Below are positions 23,612 through 31,708 of a stretch of 45,992 bases of DNA, piece by piece (positions within the stretch are counted from its first letter, which is position 1; each line of letters opens with the position of its first letter). A program made the position numbers and the translations under genes. The DNA comes from an uncultured Eubacteriales bacterium. Lineage in GTDB: Bacteria; Bacillota; Clostridia; Oscillospirales; CAG-382. The notes under the pieces were generated by a model. The model searched no databases. It was not told where the DNA came from and was given only the letters and a program-made list of their open reading frames with translations. The DNA lies in NCBI GenBank assembly GCA_934444645.1, contig CAKSCV010000023.1, forward strand, positions 1-45,992. The letters are read 5' to 3'.

Positions 23612-26221
23612 TCACAAAGAGTAATGGATGCAGAACCGAGTGAGCGCGGTTGCGATCATATGTCTTAACGCGTTGTCGAGCGGAGCGAGATTTCCGTCCA
23701 CTTCCTCGATTATTTCCTTCGAGTAAGCCCATGCCATGGCGTCAAGTGCCCAAGAATCGATCTTGGAGGCGTCGGGCTGGGTCAGCTTGCCGTTTGCGGG
23801 AACAATGAAATTGCGGCTCTTCGCATATCTGTAGAGGAAAACCGCCAGCTGCTCGCGCGTGATCGGATCGTCCGGTCCGAAGCGTCCGTCGCCGTAGCCG
23901 TTGGTGACGCCGTGCTTTACAGCCCACGCGACTGCGTCGGAATACCACTGACCGGCGGGAACGTCATAAAATTCGTTTGATGCCGCCGTCACGGGCGAAC
24001 CCTCAAGTCTGTAGAGAACCGTGACGATAGCGGCTCTGGTGAGATTGCCCATAGGGTCGAAGGCGTCCGCGCTGACGCCGTTCATCAGAAACGGATCGTG
24101 ATTGTTTGCATACCAGACGCTGCCGTAATAGGGATCGCCGAGGGACACGTCCTTAAAGGGAAGGACTTTCTTCTTCGGAAGAAGCAGACAGGAGAAGACG
24201 AGCAACTGTATATCGTCATTGTCATTGGCGATACACGTATAGTAGAACGTCTTGTACATATCCTCGTCTTTGATGCCGTGCATCAGGAGTGCCTGACCGT
24301 TGCTGAGGAGCGTGTTGTTGAGAAGTCTGCCGTTTCGGTCGCATTGGTACCAGGCGTATCGGATATTTGCGGATGCGTTGTCAGCCTTGACCTCGAAGCT
24401 GAAATCCTCATCGGAGCTGTAGACGACGACGTGCTTTGCCGCGTCGTCGCTGTAGCGAAGGGTATATTTCCCGACAGCGGCGCCCTTTTCGGTTACGTTT
24501 ACCTGAACGGGCGCGGGAACGACTGCAAGCCGGCTCTTTTCGCCGTCTATCACACAGGAAATTTCACAGTAATAGTACTGCGTTCCGACCTTGTCGGTGG
24601 GAATCGTGAGAACCGGTGTGGTCGCTCCCTTGATCGCAATACCCGAGCCGACGACCTTGGACGCCGAGCTGTACCACTGAACTTTCAGATCCGTTGCGAG
24701 CATCGGGTCAATGTTGGTTTGGGCGGTGACAGTCGCCTTGTCGCCGACCTTGAGGTCAAAGCTTGATTTCGAGTAGGAAAGCTCGAGATCGAAATATTTG
24801 ACGTCCTCCTGTCCCTCGATATCCTCGGGGGTGAATGTCGCGACCAGATAGTATTTGTTCTCAAACTTCTGCTTTCCGCCGCCGGAGGTCTCACCCTCGG
24901 CAACAATCTCGGCATCCTTTGATTCTATGCTGAAATTGTGGTTGGTGAGGATGTCGTCCGTCCAAAGGAAGCTCTTTTCAAGAGAGAGAGGAATCTTTAC
25001 GGTGTAGGTCTGACCGGATTCGAAGGTCTTGTGAGCCGGAGTCCATACGGGCTCGCCGTAGATTATGCCGTCGTCGTCGCTGTCAAAATGCTTTCTGTCG
25101 GGAACTCTCGCTCCGACCTTGAGAGCAGCGTCGCCGATGAAGTAGACAGAGCCGCTGTTGATATAAGCCTGCTCACCGAAGACGCCGACCGTTACTGGGA
25201 AGACATAGAGATATTCGTCGGTTCCCATCGAGGGGGTGCGGATTTTATACTCACTCACCTGTCCGTTCCAGACAGCATAGCTGTCCTTGGAAAAGGTGTA
25301 GCCCTCAGGGAGCTTTACGTTTACGCCGACGCTGATGTTATCGCCCTTGGATACTTCATTGATTTCCTTTCGGAACATCTCGTATTTGACTGCGGTAACC
25401 GTTCCGATCGACGCGGTAGCCGTGCGGTCAAGCTCCTGACCGTGCGCCGGGACGTCAAGATCGGTGATTTTGATTTCCTTCGCCTCGCTGCCGATCGTCA
25501 CCGGGAAGGAGAAGGACAGCGTGTTGCCTTTCTTGTATGTAAACACACTCGCGTCGACCTTCTCGCCGTTGATGGTCACATTGCTCAGCGCAGGCGACCA
25601 ATAAAGCTCACCGTCATCCACCCAGCCGAAGTAGTAGCCTTCGGTGGGTCTGAGCTCTACTTGGATTTCAGCCTCGACACCGGCATAGTAATCCGGGATG
25701 ACCTCGTCGTCGTGAGTTCCGGCACCGGTGATCTCGAACCACGCTCTGAGGAACCTTGCGCCGTTACCCTCGGATTCCACCTTGAGTTCCGGGAAGGGCT
25801 TCCCGGCGGCAAAGGGCTCATCGTATGTGACCCTGATATCGCCGCTGAACGCTTCCTTTTCCTTGACGGTGATGATATAAGCATCGGTATCCCTGTAACT
25901 GCCGCTGTTGTCACGATAATACCACATGTGGTACATCTCCAGCTCTCCGGTTTTTATATACTCCACGGTATCAGTGGATTTTATGCCAGAGTATTTTGTG
26001 ATTTCTTTTCCGTTGATCAGCACCATTGAGGGGTCGCTGAAGCCATAGACGTTGCCGTAGTCTTCCGGTCCGATTTGACGCGGAAGACCGTACTCGACGC
26101 CGATATACTTGGTCTCCGTATACTTGTATGCCGACGCCGTGACGCCGAGAGCGCTTATGAGGATCGCAGTCATTACGGCGATAATGAGCAGTCTTGCGAT
26201 CTTGCTTGCGTTTTTTTTCAT
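23612..26221 (-). CDS. S-layer homology (SLH) domain surface protein
   Basis: 869 residues from the ATG at 26221 (AAAGGAG upstream). Signal peptide 1-33 ending in GVTASA. The body is beta-rich with repeated Ig-like or bacterial-surface-type segments. The last ~180 residues hold three SLH modules: FKDVSLGDPYYGSVWYANN...DPMGNLTRAAIVTVLYRL; FYDVPAGQWYSDAVAWAVKHGVTNG...ITREQLAVFLYRYA; and a weaker IDSWALDAMAWAYSK...HMIATALTRF. SLH modules bind secondary cell-wall polymer, so the protein is wall-anchored. It has its own promoter next to the LuxR-type regulator gene. Confidence 0.92.
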   Translation of the reverse strand: MKKNASKIARLLIIAVMTAILISALGVTASAYKYTETKYIGVEYGLPRQIGPEDYGNVYGFSDPSMVLINGKEITKYSGIKSTDTVEYIKTGELEMYHMWYYRDNSGSYRDTDAYIITVKEKEAFSGDIRVTYDEPFAAGKPFPELKVESEGNGARFLRAWFEITGAGTHDDEVIPDYYAGVEAEIQVELRPTEGYYFGWVDDGELYWSPALSNVTINGEKVDASVFTYKKGNTLSFSFPVTIGSEAKEIKITDLDVPAHGQELDRTATASIGTVTAVKYEMFRKEINEVSKGDNISVGVNVKLPEGYTFSKDSYAVWNGQVSEYKIRTPSMGTDEYLYVFPVTVGVFGEQAYINSGSVYFIGDAALKVGARVPDRKHFDSDDDGIIYGEPVWTPAHKTFESGQTYTVKIPLSLEKSFLWTDDILTNHNFSIESKDAEIVAEGETSGGGKQKFENKYYLVATFTPEDIEGQEDVKYFDLELSYSKSSFDLKVGDKATVTAQTNIDPMLATDLKVQWYSSASKVVGSGIAIKGATTPVLTIPTDKVGTQYYYCEISCVIDGEKSRLAVVPAPVQVNVTEKGAAVGKYTLRYSDDAAKHVVVYSSDEDFSFEVKADNASANIRYAWYQCDRNGRLLNNTLLSNGQALLMHGIKDEDMYKTFYYTCIANDNDDIQLLVFSCLLLPKKKVLPFKDVSLGDPYYGSVWYANNHDPFLMNGVSADAFDPMGNLTRAAIVTVLYRLEGSPVTAASNEFYDVPAGQWYSDAVAWAVKHGVTNGYGDGRFGPDDPITREQLAVFLYRYAKSRNFIVPANGKLTQPDASKIDSWALDAMAWAYSKEIIEEVDGNLAPLDNALRHMIATALTRFCIHYSL

Positions 26222-26296
26222 TTTGCATTTCTCCTTTGTAATCATAGATTTTGTTCGCCTGACGATCGGGAGACGTACCGATCATCTTGCAATTTC

Positions 26297-26339
26297 ATTA
26301 TAATGCATATTTTGGCTTTTGTCACTGTCACAAGTGTCA
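26297..26339 (-). promoter_or_regulatory. Promoter of the SLH gene with TGACA direct repeats
   Basis: GTGACA (26320-26325), 17-bp spacer, TATAAT (26297-26302) on the minus strand. Three TGACA units occur at and just upstream of the -35, and CACT...AGTG symmetry is present, consistent with an activator site. The LuxR-type regulator gene lies immediately upstream, behind a terminator. Confidence 0.6.
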
Positions 26340-26358
26340 GTTATTTCGCCGAAAGCAC

Positions 26359-26389
26359 AAAAATCCTCCGGGAAAATCCCGGAGGAAAT
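26359..26389 (-). terminator. Terminator of the sensor/regulator operon
   Basis: Stem TCCTCCGGGA with TCCCGGAGGA, loop of 4, and a run of T residues on the minus strand, 3 bases after the regulator stop codon. Confidence 0.9.
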
Positions 26390-26392
26390 CGT

Positions 26393-27025
26393 TCATTCTG
26401 TATCCCGGAGCGTCGTCACGATCAGCTTGTTTTCGATGGCGGTGGCGATCAGCTCTTCCTTGTTGTTGAAGCCGCCCTTTTCGATCATGTCCGAAAGGTT
26501 CCACCGGACTCCGCTGACCGACAGACCGAACTTGTCGGCAATCTCCCGGTAGGTGAAGCCGCGTATGTAGTGGCGGAGGATCTCGATCTGTATCGGTGAG
26601 ATGTCGCCCGACAGCATATTCTTCATCTCGACAGACGGAGCTGCGCCCGGAAAGATCCGCTCGCCGTTCATGGTCCGCATAATCACGTCAAGCAGCTCCT
26701 CCGTGCCGTGATCCTTGTACCACAGGCTGTCCGCCGCGCCGCGCTTTGCCTCGGAAAGCACGTTCGGGTCGATGAGCGAGGTGATCACGACGACTTTAAT
26801 GTGCGGAAACCTCTCTTTTATCCGTCTTCCTGCCGCGAGACCCGAGTGCTTGTGCAGTGTAAGGATGTCCATCAGCACAAGATCGACGTCGGCTCCGCAG
26901 CGGCTCTCAATGTCAAAAGCATCTCGAAACGTCCCGATGAGGCGGAACCGCTCATCCGATTCGAGTATCAGCGAAAAATGCTTCAGCATATAGCGGTCGT
27001 CTTCGACCAGTATCGTGTTTACCAT
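26393..27025 (-). CDS. NarL/LuxR-family response regulator
   Basis: 210 residues. Receiver domain with EDD (8-10), phospho-acceptor D53 in VLMDI, T in VITSL, and K in WYKDHG. The C-terminal LuxR-type helix-turn-helix is ISPIQIEILRHYIRGFTYREIADKFGLSVSGVRWNLSDMIEK (about 150-192). The start overlaps the end of the histidine kinase gene by 7 bases, so kinase and regulator are a pair. A likely target is the SLH gene promoter just downstream. Confidence 0.93.
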   Translation of the reverse strand: MVNTILVEDDRYMLKHFSLILESDERFRLIGTFRDAFDIESRCGADVDLVLMDILTLHKHSGLAAGRRIKERFPHIKVVVITSLIDPNVLSEAKRGAADSLWYKDHGTEELLDVIMRTMNGERIFPGAAPSVEMKNMLSGDISPIQIEILRHYIRGFTYREIADKFGLSVSGVRWNLSDMIEKGGFNNKEELIATAIENKLIVTTLRDTE

Positions 27026-28266
27026 ATCTCATCCTCCGTTATCGGCAGATTGAGAAGCAGCGCGAAGACGGGAGAATATGCCGTGAGCATTTCGCCGCCC
27101 ATGGATTCGACGCTTCGTCTCAGCGATGAAAGTCCGCTTCCCTCGATTATCTTTCCCTTCGGTTTTTCGCCGTCGTTGGTTATCGTGACCGAGCAGATCC
27201 CGTGCCGTTCCTGTAGGTTGACAGCCACATAAGTCCCGTGTGCGTGTCTGACGCAGTTCGTGGCGCATTCGCGTATTGCAGCCACCACAAGCTGCTCAAG
27301 CCTTGTGTTATGCGGCATATACCCTTTGAGTATAAGCTTGATTCCGAGCTTTTCGCAGTTCTTCACCTCATCCGCAATGTCCCCGTTCAGCTGCGGCGGA
27401 GACGCCGAGAGAACGCTCACGGCGTCCCTCAGCGCGGCGAGCTTCTTGTCTGCCTCGTCCGCGTTCTCCATGATGTCCTGAATCGTTATGAGACTCCGTC
27501 CCATCGTGTCGTGAGTCCGGATCTTCATCTCAAGGCTCTCCTTTTCCCGGATGTCGTCGGTCATACGGTCATACATCGCGCGGAGTTTGCGGTTGGTTTC
27601 GGCAAGACGCCGGTTTTCGCTCTCAAGCTGCTCCTTTACGCGGTGGAGCTCCGTGATATCCTGCGCGGTTATCTGCCGCCAGCCTTTCTCTCCGCTTACG
27701 GTTATCTGCTCCGAGTTGAACAGCCTCACGTTTCCGTCAGGAAAGAAAAATGTCCCGTTTGATGACCGTTTTCCGTCCGGCCCCGCAGGAAACAGCACCG
27801 TGTCGAGCTCGCCGATCATCTGCGGATAGGAACCTGTCATCATATAGGAAAGCTCACGCATGGTCTCGTTGCAGAGGATTATCCGCCCCGCCGGGTCGGC
27901 AAAGCAGATCCCCATTGTGAGGGCATTCGTCGCCTCGCGGATGGAATCGGGAGTGATGCGCTCGAAAAGCCGTTTACGCTCCATGGGGATCGCGATAGAA
28001 AGATGAATAGCCGCCAGAAACAGCAGAACAGCGACCGGAATCCACGGAAGTCTGCACAGCCCGGTGTCCGCGTCCCCGTACTGTGGGAACAGTATCAGTG
28101 CCGCAAACAGGATGAAAAGCGCAAGGAGGGAGACAAGCTTTTCCGCAAACCGCACCGAACGGTGTGCTTTGTATATAAGGAGCGCGGTCTCTCCGATCAC
28201 CGCGACAAAGAGCATCATGGCAAACATTGATCGCAGAAGAGGCGGCAGTGTATAAAAAGCGTTCAT
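27019..28266 (-). CDS. Membrane sensor histidine kinase (NarL-type partner)
   Basis: 415 residues from the ATG at 28266, overlapping the previous gene by 4 bases (ATGA). Three transmembrane segments in the first 100 residues. PAS-like region (about 105-205) with FADPAGRIILCNETMREL. Coiled coil, then a dimerisation helix with probable phospho-acceptor H252 (RTHDTMGRSL). The ATPase domain has N-box ECATNCVRHAH (333-343) and EGSGLSSLRRSV. Fits a kinase that phosphorylates the adjacent LuxR-type regulator. Confidence 0.92.
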   Translation of the reverse strand: MNAFYTLPPLLRSMFAMMLFVAVIGETALLIYKAHRSVRFAEKLVSLLALFILFAALILFPQYGDADTGLCRLPWIPVAVLLFLAAIHLSIAIPMERKRLFERITPDSIREATNALTMGICFADPAGRIILCNETMRELSYMMTGSYPQMIGELDTVLFPAGPDGKRSSNGTFFFPDGNVRLFNSEQITVSGEKGWRQITAQDITELHRVKEQLESENRRLAETNRKLRAMYDRMTDDIREKESLEMKIRTHDTMGRSLITIQDIMENADEADKKLAALRDAVSVLSASPPQLNGDIADEVKNCEKLGIKLILKGYMPHNTRLEQLVVAAIRECATNCVRHAHGTYVAVNLQERHGICSVTITNDGEKPKGKIIEGSGLSSLRRSVESMGGEMLTAYSPVFALLLNLPITEDEIW

Positions 28267-29951
28267 GCTTCGCCTCCCTCCGACTCGAGCGGCAGAACCA
28301 GCGTCTGCTCGCCGTCGTCTGTATCGATTTTCGCAGAAGGGTACTTGTGCGTTATCTCCGATAAATCTCTTCGGGTGTCGAGCGAGACCGTGACGCGAAG
28401 AAGGCCGCACGGACGTGCGAGCCGGACGTTGACCGCTTCAAGCTCTCCGAAGGTCTCCTCAACGCAATCCTCGAAAAAGTCGTACGCGAGAGCCGCCGCC
28501 CTGCCGTTCAGCATCTCGCCGTCGACAAAACATGTCCCGCGCACCGAGAGAAGTCGGAGCGCCCGTATTGTCTCGCCGAACGCGTTCTCCATCTCGGCTG
28601 CCGGAATGTCATAATTGCGGTAGTTCAGCAGCGCGAGATGCCGCCTTCGCTTTATGAAGCCGCAGAGCACCGCGATCCGAGCGAGTATTCTCTTTGCCTC
28701 GTCCGAGTTTTTGTCCGAGGCGCGGTACTCGTCGACCCTGACGGCAATCTTGTCCATCTGCTGCTGCGTGACGCTGCGGAGCATATCGTAGAGCCGGTTT
28801 TTCTCCTCGATTTCCCTGCGCTTCTTGTCGCGCGTGTACTCGTAGCGGAGAAGGGAGTTGCGCTCCTCGAGCTCTTCCTTGACCTCCTGTGTCTCTGCAC
28901 CGCGCTTTATGAGCTCCGAGACGTCCTCGGTCCAGATGGCGTGTCCGCCTTTTATCGGTATATTGTAGAGAATCCGGTAATCCGAGAGAAGTATCGGCGT
29001 GTTTTCGGACGAGACAAGCGTCTCAAGGCTGAACGGCTCCGCGTCAAGCGCGGCGTACCGGACGTAGTAATCGTTGTCGGTGATCTGTGCCGAGCAGCCG
29101 GTAACCGCGCGGAACAGCTCTTCGTAGCGCCTGTTCGACGCGATGAGATTGCACTGTATGCAGATCTCGAAGGTCAGGGCGTAGAGGACGGTCTGTGTCA
29201 CCGTGAGGTCGCCGAACAGAGTCATGAGCCAATCGTATCTCTTCCAGTAAACGAAGATATAGACTATCGCCAACCCCGGCGGTATCAGCGGCAGGATTAT
29301 GAGCCTGCGCGTCAGCGGAATCCGGCATTTCCGGAGCATCAGGAAAAGTGTCAGAAGCGCGCAGAAAATCTGCCACGCCATAATGAGGTAATAGACCGCC
29401 GCGTAGCTGTATTCCTTGTCGCTCCACTCAAAGAACCCCTGATCTGCGGGAAAAACGAAGACCTTCTGATGCAGGTCGTTTGTTATCACAAACAGGAAGA
29501 GAAGCAGCGTCACAGCCCAAAGAAGTCCGGTCCTTTTCGGGATCCGCCATTCGAGCGGCTTTCCGAGCGTCAGTGCGATGACCACGCCGCACATCGGGAT
29601 GAACAGCATGGGAAGGTAATAGAGATACCACATATACCGGGCGGCGAACCGTATTGTCAGTATGTGGAACTTAAGCGTCCTGACGATCAGCCATAACAGT
29701 ATCAGCCCGTCGACGCCGATAAGATACCGGCGCACCGACTTATGGACTATCCGGTGCTTCAGGGTGATTCCCCACACGAAGAAGAGCCCCATATACAGAA
29801 TCGAGCGCACGAGCCCGAGCGGACGGACGAACATCGGCGGCAGGACACCGTTCTTTGTGAGCTGACGGCAGATGAATGCTGAAAGTATTGTCAGGAATAC
29901 CGCGGAGAGTGTTCGGCTGTATTTCCGGGTGCTGCCGTTTGCGGCGTTCAT
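28263..29951 (-). CDS. 7TM sensor-like membrane protein with degenerate kinase-like C-terminus
   Basis: 562 residues from the ATG at 29951 (AAGGAG upstream). Seven or eight transmembrane helices in residues 13-265, like the histidine-kinase 7TM N-terminal module. A soluble PAS-like region and a long charged coiled coil (about 355-420) follow. The C-terminal part has the spacing of a kinase core but no clear phospho-acceptor histidine and no clear N- or G-boxes, so it is probably catalytically inactive and modulates the neighbouring kinase. First gene of the three-gene signalling operon. Confidence 0.75.
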   Translation of the reverse strand: MNAANGSTRKYSRTLSAVFLTILSAFICRQLTKNGVLPPMFVRPLGLVRSILYMGLFFVWGITLKHRIVHKSVRRYLIGVDGLILLWLIVRTLKFHILTIRFAARYMWYLYYLPMLFIPMCGVVIALTLGKPLEWRIPKRTGLLWAVTLLLFLFVITNDLHQKVFVFPADQGFFEWSDKEYSYAAVYYLIMAWQIFCALLTLFLMLRKCRIPLTRRLIILPLIPPGLAIVYIFVYWKRYDWLMTLFGDLTVTQTVLYALTFEICIQCNLIASNRRYEELFRAVTGCSAQITDNDYYVRYAALDAEPFSLETLVSSENTPILLSDYRILYNIPIKGGHAIWTEDVSELIKRGAETQEVKEELEERNSLLRYEYTRDKKRREIEEKNRLYDMLRSVTQQQMDKIAVRVDEYRASDKNSDEAKRILARIAVLCGFIKRRRHLALLNYRNYDIPAAEMENAFGETIRALRLLSVRGTCFVDGEMLNGRAAALAYDFFEDCVEETFGELEAVNVRLARPCGLLRVTVSLDTRRDLSEITHKYPSAKIDTDDGEQTLVLPLESEGGEA

Positions 29952-30080
29952 CTGCGGATCATCTCCTTTGCTTGGGGAACAGTATCGATACGGGAAAAGC
30001 CGCAAAGCCGTGTTCGGGTGACAAAGCATCTTGAGCTGATTGGCTGCCCGGACACGCACGGATCCTTGTATCTTTATTTC

Positions 30081-30109
30081 AGCATAACATGAAGATCCGG
30101 TTTTGTCAA
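30081..30109 (-). promoter_or_regulatory. Sigma-A promoter of the signalling operon
   Basis: TTGACA (30104-30109), 17-bp spacer, TATGCT (30081-30086) on the minus strand, about 130 bases ahead of the sensor-like gene. It lies just inside the right end of the element. Confidence 0.75.
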
Positions 30110-30162
30110 TGGGGAAGACGAAGATAAGTTCTTCAATCAATATATTCCGACTCCGCATTCCG

Positions 30163-31536
30163 TTAAGAAAATCCTTTATCTGCGCGAACAAAAAAGCCGG
30201 CAATTTGCCGACTTAAGCATTGATAATCATACCGCATACGATAGTCAATTTCATATTCCTGATATTTCTTTCCGGATTTAATCCCCATCTTCATTTTGTA
30301 TGTTAAATGCTCTGTCTGAATGTTGGCTTTGATCATATGAATCGACGGGGCAGATGCACGCAGTCTCACACCATAGCCGCCCGGCTGCTTGACGATCTCC
30401 GGCTCTTCGAGCGTCATATCCTCCACACTCGGCGTCACAATGCCGTAGCCGGTGTCGTTGACCTGCCGGATGGCAGACTCGAATTTTTCAAATTTCTTCT
30501 TCATTTCCGAAAGCTCTGTCAACGTCGAAAGCAGCGATTCTTCATCGTCGATCTCAAAGCCGGTCTTGTCGCCCAAAATGCGGTAAAACGCCTCCTCCGG
30601 CACATTCACGGCAAGTAACGCCGCACCGGTGGCAAGATCGATCTGCACAAGCTCTACCGTCGCGCCGTATTCATCCTCGGTTAAATCGTCAAAGGTGCTC
30701 TTGACCTCACCGACCTTTTCCACCGTTTCGGCACGCCGGGCAATTTCGGCAATCAGATTCTTCTTTAACGGATGATTTTCCTCTAAACAGTTCATAAAAT
30801 GCGGCAGCTCGAAGCGCAGCTCTTTTATCGGGAATTCCAATAACACAAGTTCCAAAATTTTGCGGATGTCCTCTTCGTCCAAATCAAGACAGCTCACAAG
30901 CGCTACCGGCACATGGTATTTGTCCTCTAATTCCACCGCAAGATTTACCGAGCTTTCGGCCGACGGCGTTGCGGAATTGAGAATGATGACAAACGGCTTG
31001 TTCTGCGCCTTTAATTCTTCAATGACGCGCGTTTCGGCCTCCACATAATTCTCGCGCGGCAGTTCGCCGATGCTGCCGTCGGTCGTGACCAAAATGCCGA
31101 TGGTGGAATGCTCGTTGATGACCTTTTTGGTGCCGATCTCGGCGGCTCTTTCAAATGGCATAGGCTCTGCCGCCCAAGGCGTCATGACCATGCGCGGCTT
31201 GCCTTCTTCGGTAAGTCCCATGGCACCCGGCACAATGTAGCCGACGCAGTCGATCATTTTGACGCGAAAGGCGGCATTGTCGCCCAAATGAAGCGTGACA
31301 GCCTCGTTGGGAATGAATTTCGGCTCGGTGGTCATAACTGTCTTTCCTGCAGCACTCTGCGGAAGCTCGTCTTGTGCGCGGCTTTTGGCGTGTTCATCGT
31401 CCATATTGGGAAGTACAAGAGTGTCCATAAAGCGTTTGATAAAGGTGGATTTGCCGGTGCGCACCGGCCCTACCACGCCGATGTAAATGTCGCCGTGCGT
31501 CCGTTCGGCAATATCGTTGTAAATGTTCTGCGTCAT
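30163..31536 (-). CDS. spoIVA: Stage IV sporulation protein A, interrupted N-terminal part
   Basis: As it stands the frame encodes 457 residues: 408 of SpoIVA plus E409 and 48 element-encoded residues (HLTYKMKMGIKSGKKYQEY...ADKGFS). SpoIVA is the mother-cell ATPase that polymerises on the forespore to form the base layer of the coat. Visible: Walker A GPVRTGKST (23-31), VKMIDCVGYIVPGA near 94-107, WAAEPMPF, and the threonine-rich TTDGSIGELPR. It stops in the family's IHMIKANI region, before the essential C-terminal ~83 residues, which lie at 12604-12355. Excision would give 491 residues. ATG at 31536 with AAGGAGG; sigma-E promoter upstream. Confidence 0.95.
   Translation of the reverse strand: MTQNIYNDIAERTHGDIYIGVVGPVRTGKSTFIKRFMDTLVLPNMDDEHAKSRAQDELPQSAAGKTVMTTEPKFIPNEAVTLHLGDNAAFRVKMIDCVGYIVPGAMGLTEEGKPRMVMTPWAAEPMPFERAAEIGTKKVINEHSTIGILVTTDGSIGELPRENYVEAETRVIEELKAQNKPFVIILNSATPSAESSVNLAVELEDKYHVPVALVSCLDLDEEDIRKILELVLLEFPIKELRFELPHFMNCLEENHPLKKNLIAEIARRAETVEKVGEVKSTFDDLTEDEYGATVELVQIDLATGAALLAVNVPEEAFYRILGDKTGFEIDDEESLLSTLTELSEMKKKFEKFESAIRQVNDTGYGIVTPSVEDMTLEEPEIVKQPGGYGVRLRASAPSIHMIKANIQTEHLTYKMKMGIKSGKKYQEYEIDYRMRYDYQCLSRQIAGFFVRADKGFS
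30289..30334 (-). other. Right attachment site of the spoIVA element
   Basis: Core GA (minus) at 30311-30312, the first two bases of spoIVA codon 409. Element half-site: 8-bp spacer 30303-30310 and arm at 30289-30302, the inverse of the left arm. Chromosomal half-site: spoIVA codons for MIKANIQT. Outer limits inferred from symmetry. Confidence 0.88.
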
Positions 31537-31564
31537 AATGCGTCCTCCTTGTGGTCTTTGTACC

Positions 31565-31593
31565 AGTGTATGTGAGGGGAGAGGGGATTATGA
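31565..31593 (-). promoter_or_regulatory. Sigma-E promoter of spoIVA
   Basis: On the minus strand: TCATAAT (31587-31593), 14-bp spacer, CATACACT (31565-31572), matching the sigma-E consensus in both boxes, about 30 bases ahead of the start codon. In B. subtilis spoIVA is transcribed by sigma-E in the mother cell. Confidence 0.8.
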
Positions 31594-31630
31594 CGGCGCA
31601 CAGCAAGAAGAGAATTTTTTCGGGAAAAGC

Positions 31631-31659
31631 TTGATTTTTGGAATAATACATGATATAAT
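31631..31659 (+). promoter_or_regulatory. Sigma-A promoter of the LRR protein gene
   Basis: TTGATT (31631-31636), 17-bp spacer, TATAAT (31654-31659). Confidence 0.75.
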
Positions 31660-31708
31660 AATAGACAAAAAGAAACAAAAATGCATTTTGTACAAAGGAG
31701 TATGACAG

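Larger units (their letters stand above)
12605..30312 (-). mobile_element. skin-like intervening element inserted in spoIVA (17,706 bp)
   Basis: The element separates codon 409 of spoIVA (at 30312-30310) from the rest of the gene (12604-12355). Crossover dinucleotide GA (minus strand) is present at 12605-12606 and 30311-30312. The element-side flanks carry CATACAAAATGAAG and its inverse at exactly 8 bp from the dinucleotide. Excision between the GA pairs removes 17,706 bp and restores an open frame of 492 codons including stop (1226 + 250 = 1476 bases). A large serine recombinase lies at the left end. Seen directly: split gene, inverted repeats, frame restoration. Known: skin-type elements in sigK and similar elements in other mother-cell genes are removed during sporulation by such recombinases. 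Inferred: developmental excision here. Confidence 0.93.

Noticed and set aside
30163..31536. spoIVA as an intact but short gene of 457 residues
   Set aside because: The last 48 residues do not fit SpoIVA, and the conserved C-terminal end is found 17.7 kb away in the same orientation.
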